Source of the DNA: Haemonchus contortus
Taxonomy: Eukaryota > Nematoda > Chromadorea > Rhabditida > Trichostrongylidae
NCBI GenBank assembly: GCA_000469685.2
Contig: LS997567.1
Location: 12,409,210 to 12,473,209 of the forward strand
DNA length: 64,000 bases
Direction: 5' to 3'
The translations under genes were made by a program, and so were the position numbers. Under the pieces are notes generated by a model, which was not told the DNA's origin, ran no database searches, and saw nothing but the letters and a program-made list of their open reading frames with translations. The first letter of the stretch is position 1. Each line of letters opens with the position of its first letter. Shown piece by piece: positions 34,302 to 43,804 of the stretch.

Positions 34302-35954
34302 ACAATTGATGTCATTGCACTAGTATAATAGCTTGAAACAACAATTAGTGATCACGGTTAATGGAGGAAAGACCCTATTTTCGAAATGAACGAAAAAAAA
34401 ACATACACAGTGTCACACATACCCCCTCTCAATGGCCACCCATTCTAGCCCTCTAGTCCTTGCCCTATCGAGATACCTCGATTGTTTCTAGGAAATGTCG
34501 TCAACAAAAGTACTGCAATTTTAAAAAATGCACATTGATGGCGTCTCTAAAGTCAGACTTCGAGATAACGATTCTTTAGGAAAAGCGATAATCAATCTCA
34601 ACTCTCAGCAGTCTAGCAAAATACCTGAGTAATCCTATAAAGAGTGTTCAGTTCCATTTTCATATACAAAGTGTATAGAACAGATATAATGGTTAATTAA
34701 TTCAGGAAGTCGTAACTCTGAAAGCTACTAGTTGAAAATAGCACCCACGTTCCATATGACATAGGGCACCTGTAATTCTGCCACATTTCAGCTGAAGTTT
34801 CAAAACACTACCGAGTTAAAAAAAAAACAATACGTACGTAATACTTAATCGAATGCTCACATTTACCACCCGAATCCACTGTAAATCTGAGTTGGTGACC
34901 ATCTGCAAATTAATATTCGGGACGAAAATTCGGTTCGATAGGATCACATTTCATGCTTCTAAGTTGAGATCAATCATAATATTATAAAAAATACGAAATT
35001 TGATGTAATTTCTTCATTGATACTACGCAGAGACCAAACCTCAAAAAGACCACAAAAATAGAAACAATTTAATCGACAGAAATCGTTTTACTGCAAAATG
35101 ATGACAAAGTATGCGATGAAATAAATTCAAAGGATCAATTATGAATTGAGATTATGAATTTTTGCTCACAGACGTTTGACGCTGAGGTTTATGTTTTAGA
35201 TGCTTTACACCGCCCCTCCTCCATTACATTAAACAATCGAGCCCAAATTAACGAAATTAACGGCGTCAAAAATCATCAGCAAACAACACTACACTTGAGC
35301 ATTGATTCACTGGAATGAGATGAACGTCTTTGTTACTCAAATTCAGCTAATCAAGAAACCGATTCATTCCTACCATTTCAGAGAGCCTTGCCCGAAGTTT
35401 ACTGGAAGTGATGGTATAAAGACCCTCTCAGTCCGTTGACGTCTGACTTTGAGAGGTTCTATAGCTTGGCGCATGCTGATGCCATCACTATCTATTATAG
35501 CATCAAGTCCCGTTTGGTCTTTAAGTGCTTTGAGATGAAGTTGTGGCTCCAAACAAAGAATAATTTAGGTTTTCCCAAAACTATGGACGCCTTACCAAAG
35601 GAAGATTGTACTAGGGATGTGCAACAAAGGTTTATCACGATGTTTGGTACAAAGATCGACCATAACAATACATTCACGCGATTTATCTACACAACATGTG
35701 GGCGGTCTTGAGATACCGTATCGCCACTGGACCTTCGTAGCGGTACTCAAGCTTGGGGGTTGAAAGAGCGGACCGCGTCAACGGCACAACTCAAGTTACC
35801 TAATTGATTGCACACTTATGATACCGTCAGGTCATGCCTGTGGTCTCATCTCAAGAGGTACTAATATCAAGTTATGTCTAAGGTTAATATGTTGAACTAG
35901 CATGTTATCACTCACCTTGTAAAGGCCCGGGGCCCCTATTATAAACGTAAATGT
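34302..35954. other. mostly non-coding
   Basis: AT-rich intergenic or intronic DNA. One short exon-like piece follows CTACCATTTCAG at ~35382 with a donor GTATAA at 35413. An open frame at 35436-35711 is not recognised. Confidence 0.3.
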
Positions 35955-36281
35955 GATTGTGTATTCACAACAGCGCCCAAATTCATAAACCTCTAACAAT
36001 AAGGTAGAATCATCTCATCAAATTCACTTCACCCCCTATTGATCAGTTGCGCAGGTAGGTTTTCTGGCAGTATGCATGACTACTGGAGTGAAACTCTCAA
36101 AATCTTCCAGATGGCCAAGGCTCATTCAATGCCCCCTTGCAGTAGTTAACATGCGAGAAGCGAAAGGACATTATGAAACTTTTTGTGACTCCTATAGTAC
36201 ACGTCGTACAGAAGGCTATTCATTGATATAGAAAAGAAAAGTCAAACAGACCAACCAGGAAGTAGTAGAAAATCCAGTATT

Positions 36282-36845
36282 TTAACCCAATGGCGACCGC
36301 GCTTTTATATTGTCCTTACATTAACCTTTATTTTCTTTTATATCTGTAGTTAGAGGGCGTGGGTGGTGAAGTGGCAAGTGGCACACTTTATCACACGCAC
36401 GGTCGGGGGTTCGAATCCCGGATCGATGCCCGCCTAGGCCAAACAAGCCTTCCATCCCTCCGGGGTCGGTGAATTGGTACCGGACTTGTCTGGGAGGATA
36501 AAAGCACTGACTTGTACATCGGCTGGCCACCGCAAGTCATTGTATAGGCCACATACGCACTCATTACGCCACTACGATTCTGAATGGAAGTCGAGTGCTG
36601 GGGCGCATCCCTCAGACGGGATTGAATGGCGCCAAAAACTTTATCCTTTATCCTTTATCTGTAGTTAGAAAGGGATGATTCCTGGACCGCAATGCTTCAA
36701 GATTCTCTAGAAGGCTTTGAGCTCAGCTGATACATGAAAACATGAAAAAATTATAGGAACACTTGATAAATAATGTAAATACCCCAGTGAGCCAAAAACA
36801 TGCGTCCTTGCATCGGGACGCCCATGGTCGCCAACGTGTTCAATA
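36282..36845 (+). mobile_element. piggyBac-type MITE, copy B, carrying a SINE
   Basis: TTAA at 36282-36285 begins the element with CCCAATGGCGACCGCGC. The right end reads inward ACACGTTGGCGACCATGG, with the terminal TTAA mutated to TTCAA. Outside the SINE it aligns along its whole length with the 236-base copy A at 611-846 in the opposite orientation. It is non-coding. Confidence 0.8.
36341..36669 (+). mobile_element. tRNA-derived SINE, complete, with target duplication
   Basis: The SINE occupies 36355-36655 and is flanked by the perfect 14-base duplication TATCTGTAGTTAGA (36341-36354 and 36656-36669). The head is tRNA-like, with an A box in GGTGGTGAAGTGGCAAGTGG and a B box GGGTTCGAATCCC, the internal promoters of RNA polymerase III. 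The body is shared with the fragment at 30957-31100, and the tail is a short TTTATCC repeat. The lack of divergence between the duplications suggests a fairly recent insertion. It would depend on a partner LINE for movement. Confidence 0.9.
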
Positions 36846-38119
36846 TAGGACTATTAAGATAGTTCGTTTACGAGTCGATCGCGATTCTAGGTGACCTATC
36901 AAAAAGATGGTAAAGTAGCAGGATTTACCGAGGTCGTTGGTGGGGCGGATTGTCAAACATGAGCTTCTTCGCCGCTCCCCTCATATGCAGAACTGTCGCT
37001 TCATTCCCGGTCTCAACAGAAAATGTAGGGCCAAAAAATGCAAGAAGTTGTAAACTCACTTGAGTGCGGAGCTATGCAACCCTTCATCGTTTTCTCTAGC
37101 TGTAGAATTTTCACGGAAAAACCATTCGTCAACAAATAAAACAATCAAGACATCAAAGGTGTAATCTCTCAAAAAAAAGTTGCTGCAAGAACAGCAAAAT
37201 GATATTTAGTGAGGGAGCCCTTGGCAAGGGTAAGGCGCTCTTGGTTACGTTGGTGCCAGCGTGAAAACTGACAGACACCTGTACTCGAAAGGAAATGTTG
37301 ATAGGCGTAATGGAGCACTGATCCGACTCCGCTTACTGAAACAACTTGTAGTCCGTCCAGCAGGATGGTACTCCAGTGCACAGAGCCAACACAGCCAGCC
37401 TCGACACCACTCGTTCTGGAGTGTTGCCGGCTCTGGTTGCCCCCCGACTTCATTGGCAAAAAGGAATGACCATCCTGCTTTCCAGGTCTTGACTCACTTG
37501 GCTCTTCCGTATTGCCATTGATTAGATGAGGACCATTTGGTACGCCATCACAGTTTGTAGTCTTAGAAAGCAAGGCTCGGGAAGAAGTGGAGGAGCATCC
37601 CTGCGTGCAACATAGGAGGAGTCCGAGAGTACCATTTGGGCCTCTATTCCCGCTTATGGGGGATATTCTGAAATGCGGTTGTAGCATGTTGTAGCAGACA
37701 ATGAGAGCAAACATGCATGTAGAGATTCCAATGTCATTCTCAGCTGAAAAGCTTTGAATATATTGCCATGAATCAGCGCCCACGACCTTGGAACACCCTG
37801 TAGATGTATCGCTAGGGCTAAAGTACGCTAACGCGCGCGTGACAACATAGAACTTTCTTGAGTGAAACCAGGATTCCGGCCATATCCAGCTTGGTGCCCT
37901 GCATACTATGAATAATGCACTACTTCTTCTTCGAAGGTCTCTGATCACTTTTTCTGGAATGTCTGAATGTTTCTGGGATAAAATGTTTTGAGCGAAATTA
38001 TAAGTTCTCGAAAACAAAGCACCATCCATCCGAGAATAGGGTGCGCACGTGGGGACCTAGCTCGGTGCCCTGTCACACCTTAGACCACGTTAACCATCAC
38101 CTACATTTTTCTATTTTAG

Positions 38120-38380
38120 CCTCCTTCCCTGGAATCGAGTTATGAATTTATCAAGCAAACACTGCCCACTTCGAAAGGCCCTGTCCATCGCTGGTGGGCC
38201 TTTTTGTCTGATTTTTCCACCTACTTCTCCATTTTCAGATTACTGGACTGTTCCGAGAACAAACTAAGAAATTTGGTTTTTGGAACAAAGGGGGCACTGC
38301 CGAGATCACATGTGGTTTGTTGATTTTGCGCTATGCCTCATCCATTCCCTTTACAGGACCTCTTCAAGTCCTTGAGTTAA
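38120..38380 (+). CDS. candidate host gene, last two exons
   Basis: A strong acceptor CATTTTTCTATTTTAG precedes 38120, where 65 codons stay open without an ATG (contain GPVHRWWAFLSDFSTYFSIF and ENKLRNLVFG). A donor GTTTGT at 38315, a 42-base intron ending CCCTTTACAG and the exon 38357-38380 (DLFKSLS, stop) join in frame. The intron is at the small end of the nematode range. Trp/Phe-rich, probably membrane-associated or globular; not recognised. Confidence 0.4.
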
Positions 38381-39161
38381 TGCTGAACTTCGTGACAGGC
38401 AGACAGACAGAATGACAGAAGAAAGTATGAACATGAGTGCTTCATACACAGTGAACATCTCGACCAGTTGAGAGAAAACAAATTTTCTCGAATGGTATTC
38501 TTGAATAAGTGAGGAGGTTGCATGATATGTGGAAGTTTGGAGCTGTAAAATGCTATTACTTTTGGTAATTACTCTTAAAATTTGTGCCCCATAGGCCTTG
38601 TCTTCAATGCGCCGATACTTAAAATTGAAAAAAAAGAAAATTACACACGAGTGAATACGAGAGGCACCATCCATTCAAAGGACGTTACGTTCGAATCAAA
38701 ATTTTTTTCGCGCAAGTAATTTCACTTTCAATTCTCCCGTAATGACGCAAAATAGTGCGGAATGGCTGGAACTCTTCGAACCACGTAATATGGCCACGCT
38801 GAGTTCAGTGCTTATTTCAAAACCATAATGGCTCAAGACTGTATGGTTGAGTCAGTTACGATTGTTGTCAATATTCAAACACACTTACGGACATGCCAAT
38901 TGAAATTGTTCTGAGAATCAAGAGGCATTATTGAAATTGGACAATCATCCAACTCACAGAGGACAATCGAGAGCGTCAAGTACGTCAGTTGAACAGGCCG
39001 CTCAACAACTATCTACACCAACTAACAAAATTTAAAGCCAGTAAAGGTGCTACGTACCGTAGTATTGTCATACAACGGAAAACACAAGGAATGATTTTCA
39101 ACTCGTCGTTGAACGTTGAATGTCAGGGAACTTTATGGAACTCTAAAAGAATTGATGATCG
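38381..39161. other. no recognisable feature
   Basis: Short frames only. Confidence 0.35.
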
Positions 39162-39556
39162 GGTAAGCCCGGGTAACGGAACTTCTCCCCTATCGCGGCA
39201 TTCTCCCTTGCGGCATGCGGCGAACGTCACTGCAATTACCGTACTCCCGCCATTCGATAGGACGCGGAATTTTTCCTTGACTGGCTTGCTTTTTCATTGG
39301 ATTTTATCGTTTTTTCTTCTGTTCCTTTTTAGTTTTCATGTTTATTAGACTTGATTAATTCAAATAACTCCTCCTATATAAACGACGATCAGAATCGATT
39401 GGAACTGAAGAGAGCGGCCGGCCAATTCAAATGTTTAAAGGACTCCCCACCACACAAATTGCGCGCTCCAATCTTCCATCGCAATCCTGCGATAGGCGGC
39501 GGGTGCGGCGTGTGCGACGCCGTGTTAGGGGAGAAGTTCACGGACCCGGTAAGCCC
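39162..39556 (+). mobile_element. MITE with 9-base target duplication, copy 2
   Basis: The element is 39171-39547 (377 bases), nearly identical to 23984-24357 and in the same orientation. It is flanked by the perfect 9-base duplication GGTAAGCCC at 39162-39170 and 39548-39556. It has the same GGGTAACGGAACTTCTCCCC start and TATATAAACGACGATCA core. Two copies with different, perfect duplications establish the ends beyond doubt. Confidence 0.9.
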
Positions 39557-40140
39557 TGACTCTTCGCAAGAAAAACGAGAGTAGAACTGCCAATAACAAC
39601 CCCAAGCATGCTGTCGACGCCTGAGAAACGCATTTTAAAAATACTGTCTTTTCGAGAGTTGAACGCTGAAAAGTTTTTTTTTCGGGTAAACTATTGAGCA
39701 GTTTGTTTTTTCGATCCGTAAATAACATTCCAGACCCTATTCATTACCAAAGTCTCCGATCAGAATTCTGCTATGCTGAAACACTTCCTTGTCAAGAGCT
39801 CACATAGTATTTATCTCACATAGAGCAGCGAAAATGAAATGTTCGAACATTCCATCTGTGACACGAGAGTTTGAGTCCGCAATCATGAAGGCGATGAAAA
39901 GTTCGATTTTTTTCTACAATTCGGAAGGGAAGAGTCAAATTTTCATCACTCGAAAAAGTGCTCGGTGCCAGGCGTGCCCTGATCTTTCCGAATAATTGGA
40001 TCAAAGTTACTTTTTTATGCCATATCATGAAAAGGCTGTACATACTTTTCAATATTTAGGGAGCGACGAGCCGACCTCCTTAGCTTTATTATTCGTTAAT
40101 AAAGGGAGTAAGTTACGCAGATGATACGCAGTTGCACCTA
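39557..40140. other. no recognisable feature
   Basis: Presumed 3' flank of the minus-strand gene ending at 40141. No further repeat seen. Confidence 0.35.
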
Positions 40141-40448
40141 TTAAAGATTCCAAGGCATTTGCTGAATTGACCGATGGGTCTTTGCGGCTCGAAAAATGTT
40201 GTTCGTCTGTTGTCTCATGTAGTCGAGAGGTGTCAATGACCCCTCAGCTTTGCCTTCATCCACAAACTCTCCTGAGGATTCGGCCAAAGCGTCAAATTGT
40301 GGTTGAGCTTTTGTTGAGTAATGAATATAATATTACTCACTACTGTTGCGTGATTTTCTGGCAGCAATCGATCCTGCGTTGCCATCTGGATCACCGTCAT
40401 GGTCTGCGCCGTCATCAGATGCGTCACTCTTTCGGCTAACGCCCAAGT
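40141..40448 (-). CDS. host gene, last two exons, acidic then basic protein end
   Basis: Minus strand: the acceptor GATTATTTAG precedes exon 40448-40341, which encodes LGVSRKSDASDDGADHDGD and GSIAARKSRNS. Donor A/GTGAGT, a 69-base intron (40340-40272) and acceptor GAATCCTCAG lead to exon 40271-40141, encoding REFVDEGKAEGSLTPLDYM, then RQQTNNIFRAAKTHRSIQ and a stop. Phase (1+2) and both splice sites agree perfectly. The Asp-rich tract followed by Lys/Arg-Ser residues looks like a flexible, possibly phosphorylated C-terminal region. The family is not recognised. Upstream, 41258-41362 may be another exon. Confidence 0.6.
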
Positions 40449-41257
40449 CTAAATAATCAATCTTTGTTTAGTTGACTGAGAGCGCATTTCTACAGTTCTT
40501 ACTGTCAGTTTCTAACCAGGGGAGGGTTTCAAGTTTTCATCAATCGTTGAATAGAGACCTAGGTATATTGATAAGATTCGGAGAGCCCTTAGCAAAATTA
40601 GAAACTAAAACAGCTAAATGAGCCCACCGAAGAAGTTGTGGGCGCTTGAAGTCTGCATGCGCAAAGCATGGAGTGAGAGTGCCAATAGATATGTGCAGTT
40701 GCCCGCAAACGCCATAAGGGTTGCCGTGGCGCAGGGACAGTGCTCCTCCCCAGCCGAGCAATACGGGTTTGCTTCCCGTGGACGTATTAGTTTTTGCAAA
40801 ACGTGCTTTTGTACGAATACAAGCTCTTCAACCGCTTTTTGCGACCACATATCTATCACTTATCACCGCACTTACTCAATAATTTTTCCACTTTATTTCT
40901 GTTAAGCTCTTTTCTTGTCGAAGTTCCATGAGAACTTGAAACCCTTTCTTGGTAAGTGAAGAGAGGGTAGTAAGGGCTCTCACTGACCAACGGTGCGCAT
41001 CGTTTTCAAGCTAACTCGATTATTATTACTTCACCGAAGACGAGTGTGAAGATGATCGAATGTCTTTATGGCGACGGACTATTATGAGAAATCATGATCC
41101 AAAAAACGTGCGTTTGCAATTTGGCGTATATTAAATTTTATGCAAGCCTGCAAGACCACACAAGATGTTAACGGATGGATGTAGGCAAAACGGCAAACTT
41201 CGAACGCATCACATCAGAAGCATTAGTCTTCTTGACAGACACTAACCGAATGCTTAC

Positions 41258-41362
41258 CAGGTGCAGAAAACTATTCAGAAATTGTTCATAAAGTTCACAG
41301 AATAGAATGGAATGGGGTTGTGCCGTGTGGTCGCTGTTCATCATTGCAAACGACAACATCAA
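41258..41362 (-). CDS. candidate upstream exon of the gene ending at 40141
   Basis: The minus-strand frame (MMLSFAMMNSDHTAQPHSIL then FCELYEQFLNSFLHL) ends at a consensus donor GTAAGC at 41257. It is not in phase for direct joining to 40448, so at least one exon would be missing. Product unknown. Confidence 0.3.
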
Positions 41363-41559
41363 TGGAATCTCGCAGTCTCAAAAGCACTCTGTCTGACTTT
41401 TCTGTCCAGTATTGTATTCAATAAAGAACAAAATCGTCATGCGTCCAGCCGGGATGATACAAGCATGCAATACTGCTAGAAAACACCGAAAACAAGTCCG
41501 GCAGCAATGTCTGAAGGTTGCACTACCCATCTTTCGTCAATTAAAGCACCCAAAAGATA

Positions 41560-43548
41560 TTAACCCTCTGACGACAGCGCGCTTTTCTGCGTATCTGCCG
41601 CGCGGGACAGGGGTGTTTTGAAGCTTTTCGTTTCCGCGGCTCAACGTTGAGCCGCGCTGTCCCACGGGCCACTCTTTTTTCTGCGACAAGCTATTTTCAC
41701 ATTTCTCAGGGTTAATTCTCATCTTTAAGTTTCATACAGCTATAAATTAGGTAGGTATCAGTTTTCTACTCTCACCAATCCTGATTTTAGGCATACAATA
41801 GTTTTAGGAGTCAAAAATGGAACAGCCCGCTGTAGACGCTTGGAGACTGGTTCTGAAAGACTACTAGTCGAGTCCGATGATGATATAGAGGAGCTTTGAG
41901 AAACGATTCCCTCCGCAATGACGCACTAGTATTACCTACGGACAATGTATCCGATACAGAAAGTGAAGCGTTATCAATATCAGACAGCGAGAGTGAAGAC
42001 GAATGGTTTAGCGATGCAGAAGTTCATGATGACTTCGTATTCACTCAATAAGTTGGTCCGTATGATTGTGTACAAAGTTGCCACGAACCCATCGACTTTT
42101 ATGAACTATATTTGAATGGGGGAAATGCTTTCACTCATTGTCGGAGAAACGAATAGACAGGGTAGAGCAAAAGATTCTAATTTTTAAGATACTCGTCCTG
42201 CGGAAATCAAAAAGTTCATGGGATTATGCATACAAATGGGAGTAGTGCAGATGCCGAAGCTGAGAGATTATTGGAGTACCAGACCTGCGATTGGTGGGCA
42301 CTCGATTGCTGGAAAAGTGATGCCAAGGACCCGATTCGAGCAGTTACTGAACTTCCTTCACTTTGCTGACAATAATCAATTCGATGGCAACAAGCTTTAC
42401 AAGATTAATGATTTCCTGGAACTGTTCAACGCGAACTGCGAGAAAGCCTACAGACCTGAAAAAGAGGTTTGCATCGACGAGTCATTAGTGCCATTTCAGA
42501 TGCAGAATAGTTTTCAGGCGATACGTTCCTTCCAAGAGGCACAAATGTGGAATTAAGCTTTCAAACTATGTTGCAAAGGACCAAGATCTACGCAGGGAGA
42601 AAGCCTTCAAGGAAGGATCCAGTAGCTGTATCTGTGGTCATGGAGTTAATGGACGGTCTTCTAGATCAAGGTAGACATCTCTGTTCCGATAACTGGTATT
42701 CGAGCGTGCCCTTGGCTAACGGCTTAGTGAAATGCAGCATCCACTTGTTTGGGAGTTTAAGGAAAAGTCAGATAGGAATACTAACAGAAGTCAAGGACAG
42801 AAAGTTGAAAAGAGGGCAAGTGTACTATCAGCAAAATCAGAACGGAGTATTGGTCTTGAAGTGGAAGGATAAACGCGATTTGTTCATTATTTCCACGAGA
42901 CATGATGGGTCCATGACTCCTAATGGAAAACCGCAAGTCGTCGAAGATTACAACAAAGTTATGGGATTTGTCGATCGAAGCGACCAAATGTCTGCATTTA
43001 TCCTATTTGTGAGGAGAACTACTAAGTGGTATCTCAGAATTTTCTTCCATCTGATGACACAGACAGCGTTGGTAAATTCCTGGAAACTACAATGACGTGG
43101 TAGAGAAAATAGACTCAATGATTTCAAAATGAGTGTTATTGAATCATTTCTGGAAAATGAAAGAGTCTGCGCGTCAACAACTAGTCACAGTCCAGAAGAA
43201 TTGCTCGGACGGCAAACAGAAGTTCGTAAAAGATGTATGGGTTGTTACAAACAGTTATCTCGAGAATGCGGGCACGTCTACGCTTCCAGCAACACAAGAC
43301 GAGTCAATACTAGATGAAGTAAATGTAAAAGTCATTTTTGCATTGATTGTTTCCAAAAAAAGCACAAAAATGCGATTTTCAGCAGAATGATTGAACTTGT
43401 CAGAAGTTTGTTGAAATTAACTATGTGTTTCCATCCCCTTTCCGTGTATATTATCATTTGAAGATTGTGAATCTAATAAAAACAAAAAACTTCCAAAAAA
43501 ATGAACAACCAACATCAGCGTTGAGCCGCGCTGTCGTCAAAGGGTTAA
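41560..43548 (+). mobile_element. piggyBac element with both TTAA ends
   Basis: TTAA at 41560-41563 and 43545-43548 flank inverted ends CCCTCTGACGACAGCGCG and (inward) CCCTTTGACGACAGCGCGG. A perfect 22-base palindrome lies at 41645-41666 (core GGCTCAACGTTGAGCC), and half of it recurs near the right end. That is the subterminal repeat arrangement usual for piggyBac. It is ~2.0 kb, the size of an autonomous element, but the gene inside is broken. Confidence 0.9.
41815..43395 (+). pseudogene. piggyBac transposase (DDE_Tnp_1_7 type)
   Basis: An acidic N-terminus (NVSDTESEALSISDSESEDE) is followed by the core in two main frames. 42218-42556 has MGLCIQMGVVQMPKLRDYWS and CIDESLVPFQ with the first catalytic Asp. 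42547-43095 has SDNWYSSVPLA with the second Asp, KWKDKRDLFIISTRHD, and DYNKVMGFVDRSDQMSAF with the third Asp region. The C-terminal Cys-rich RING/PHD-like finger (RKRCMGCYKQLSRECG, then KCKSHFCIDCFQKKH) ends near 43395. There is a frameshift at ~42550, one or more shifts after 43095, and stops in the N-terminal part. Catalytic residues are largely retained, so decay is recent. Confidence 0.9.
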
Positions 43549-43800
43549 GGACAGAAGACTACGGAGGCGGCTGAAGAAGCGGAAAAAGTTGTGCAGTTCT
43601 GCTTAAGTTTCTCTAGAACACCAGAAAGATGAACTGCTTTGAAGGCACAGTTCACGACAATTTTGCGTAATTCAGATTATGACGAAAGATGGAAGATAAG
43701 ACGGGAAATAGTGCGATGAAGACAAAAAAAACTGCGGGAACCGGTGTTTAGAAAGTGGAAAAGGGCTTTGGAATATGATTAAAATTGGGACTGGACGAGA
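43549..43800. other. no recognisable feature
   Basis: Spacer between the piggyBac element and the G/T array. Confidence 0.4.
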
Positions 43801-43804
43801 AAAC

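Larger units (their letters stand above)
35955..37800 (+). mobile_element. maT-like Tc1/mariner element, copy 2 (interrupted)
   Basis: Read on the plus strand this matches the minus-strand reading of copy 1 (13763-15019) over its whole length. The right end, complement of CAGGGTGTTCC, stops at 37800 before TA, and the left end is decayed near 35955. The transposase frame is broken; LQQDGTPVHR with the second catalytic Asp and SKMIFSEGALGKGKALLV are recognisable. After removing the MITE at 36282-36845 the element is about 1.29 kb, close to copy 1. The homology is continuous up to 36281 and resumes at ~36843, which shows that the MITE inserted into it. Confidence 0.8.

Noticed and set aside
36361..36430. 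tRNA gene
   Set aside because: A and B boxes are present, but the acceptor and anticodon stems do not form a proper tRNA, and the segment is the head of a SINE with its own target duplication.
37169..38029. 286-codon open frame on the minus strand
   Set aside because: Most of it is the antisense of the maT copy 2 transposase, and its frame crosses the transposon end at 37800. It shows no recognisable family.
40715..40795. tRNA-like segment (A-box-like GTGGCGCAGGGAC, B-box-like GGGTTTGCTTCCC)
   Set aside because: B box deviates at key positions, stems do not pair convincingly and no SINE body follows.
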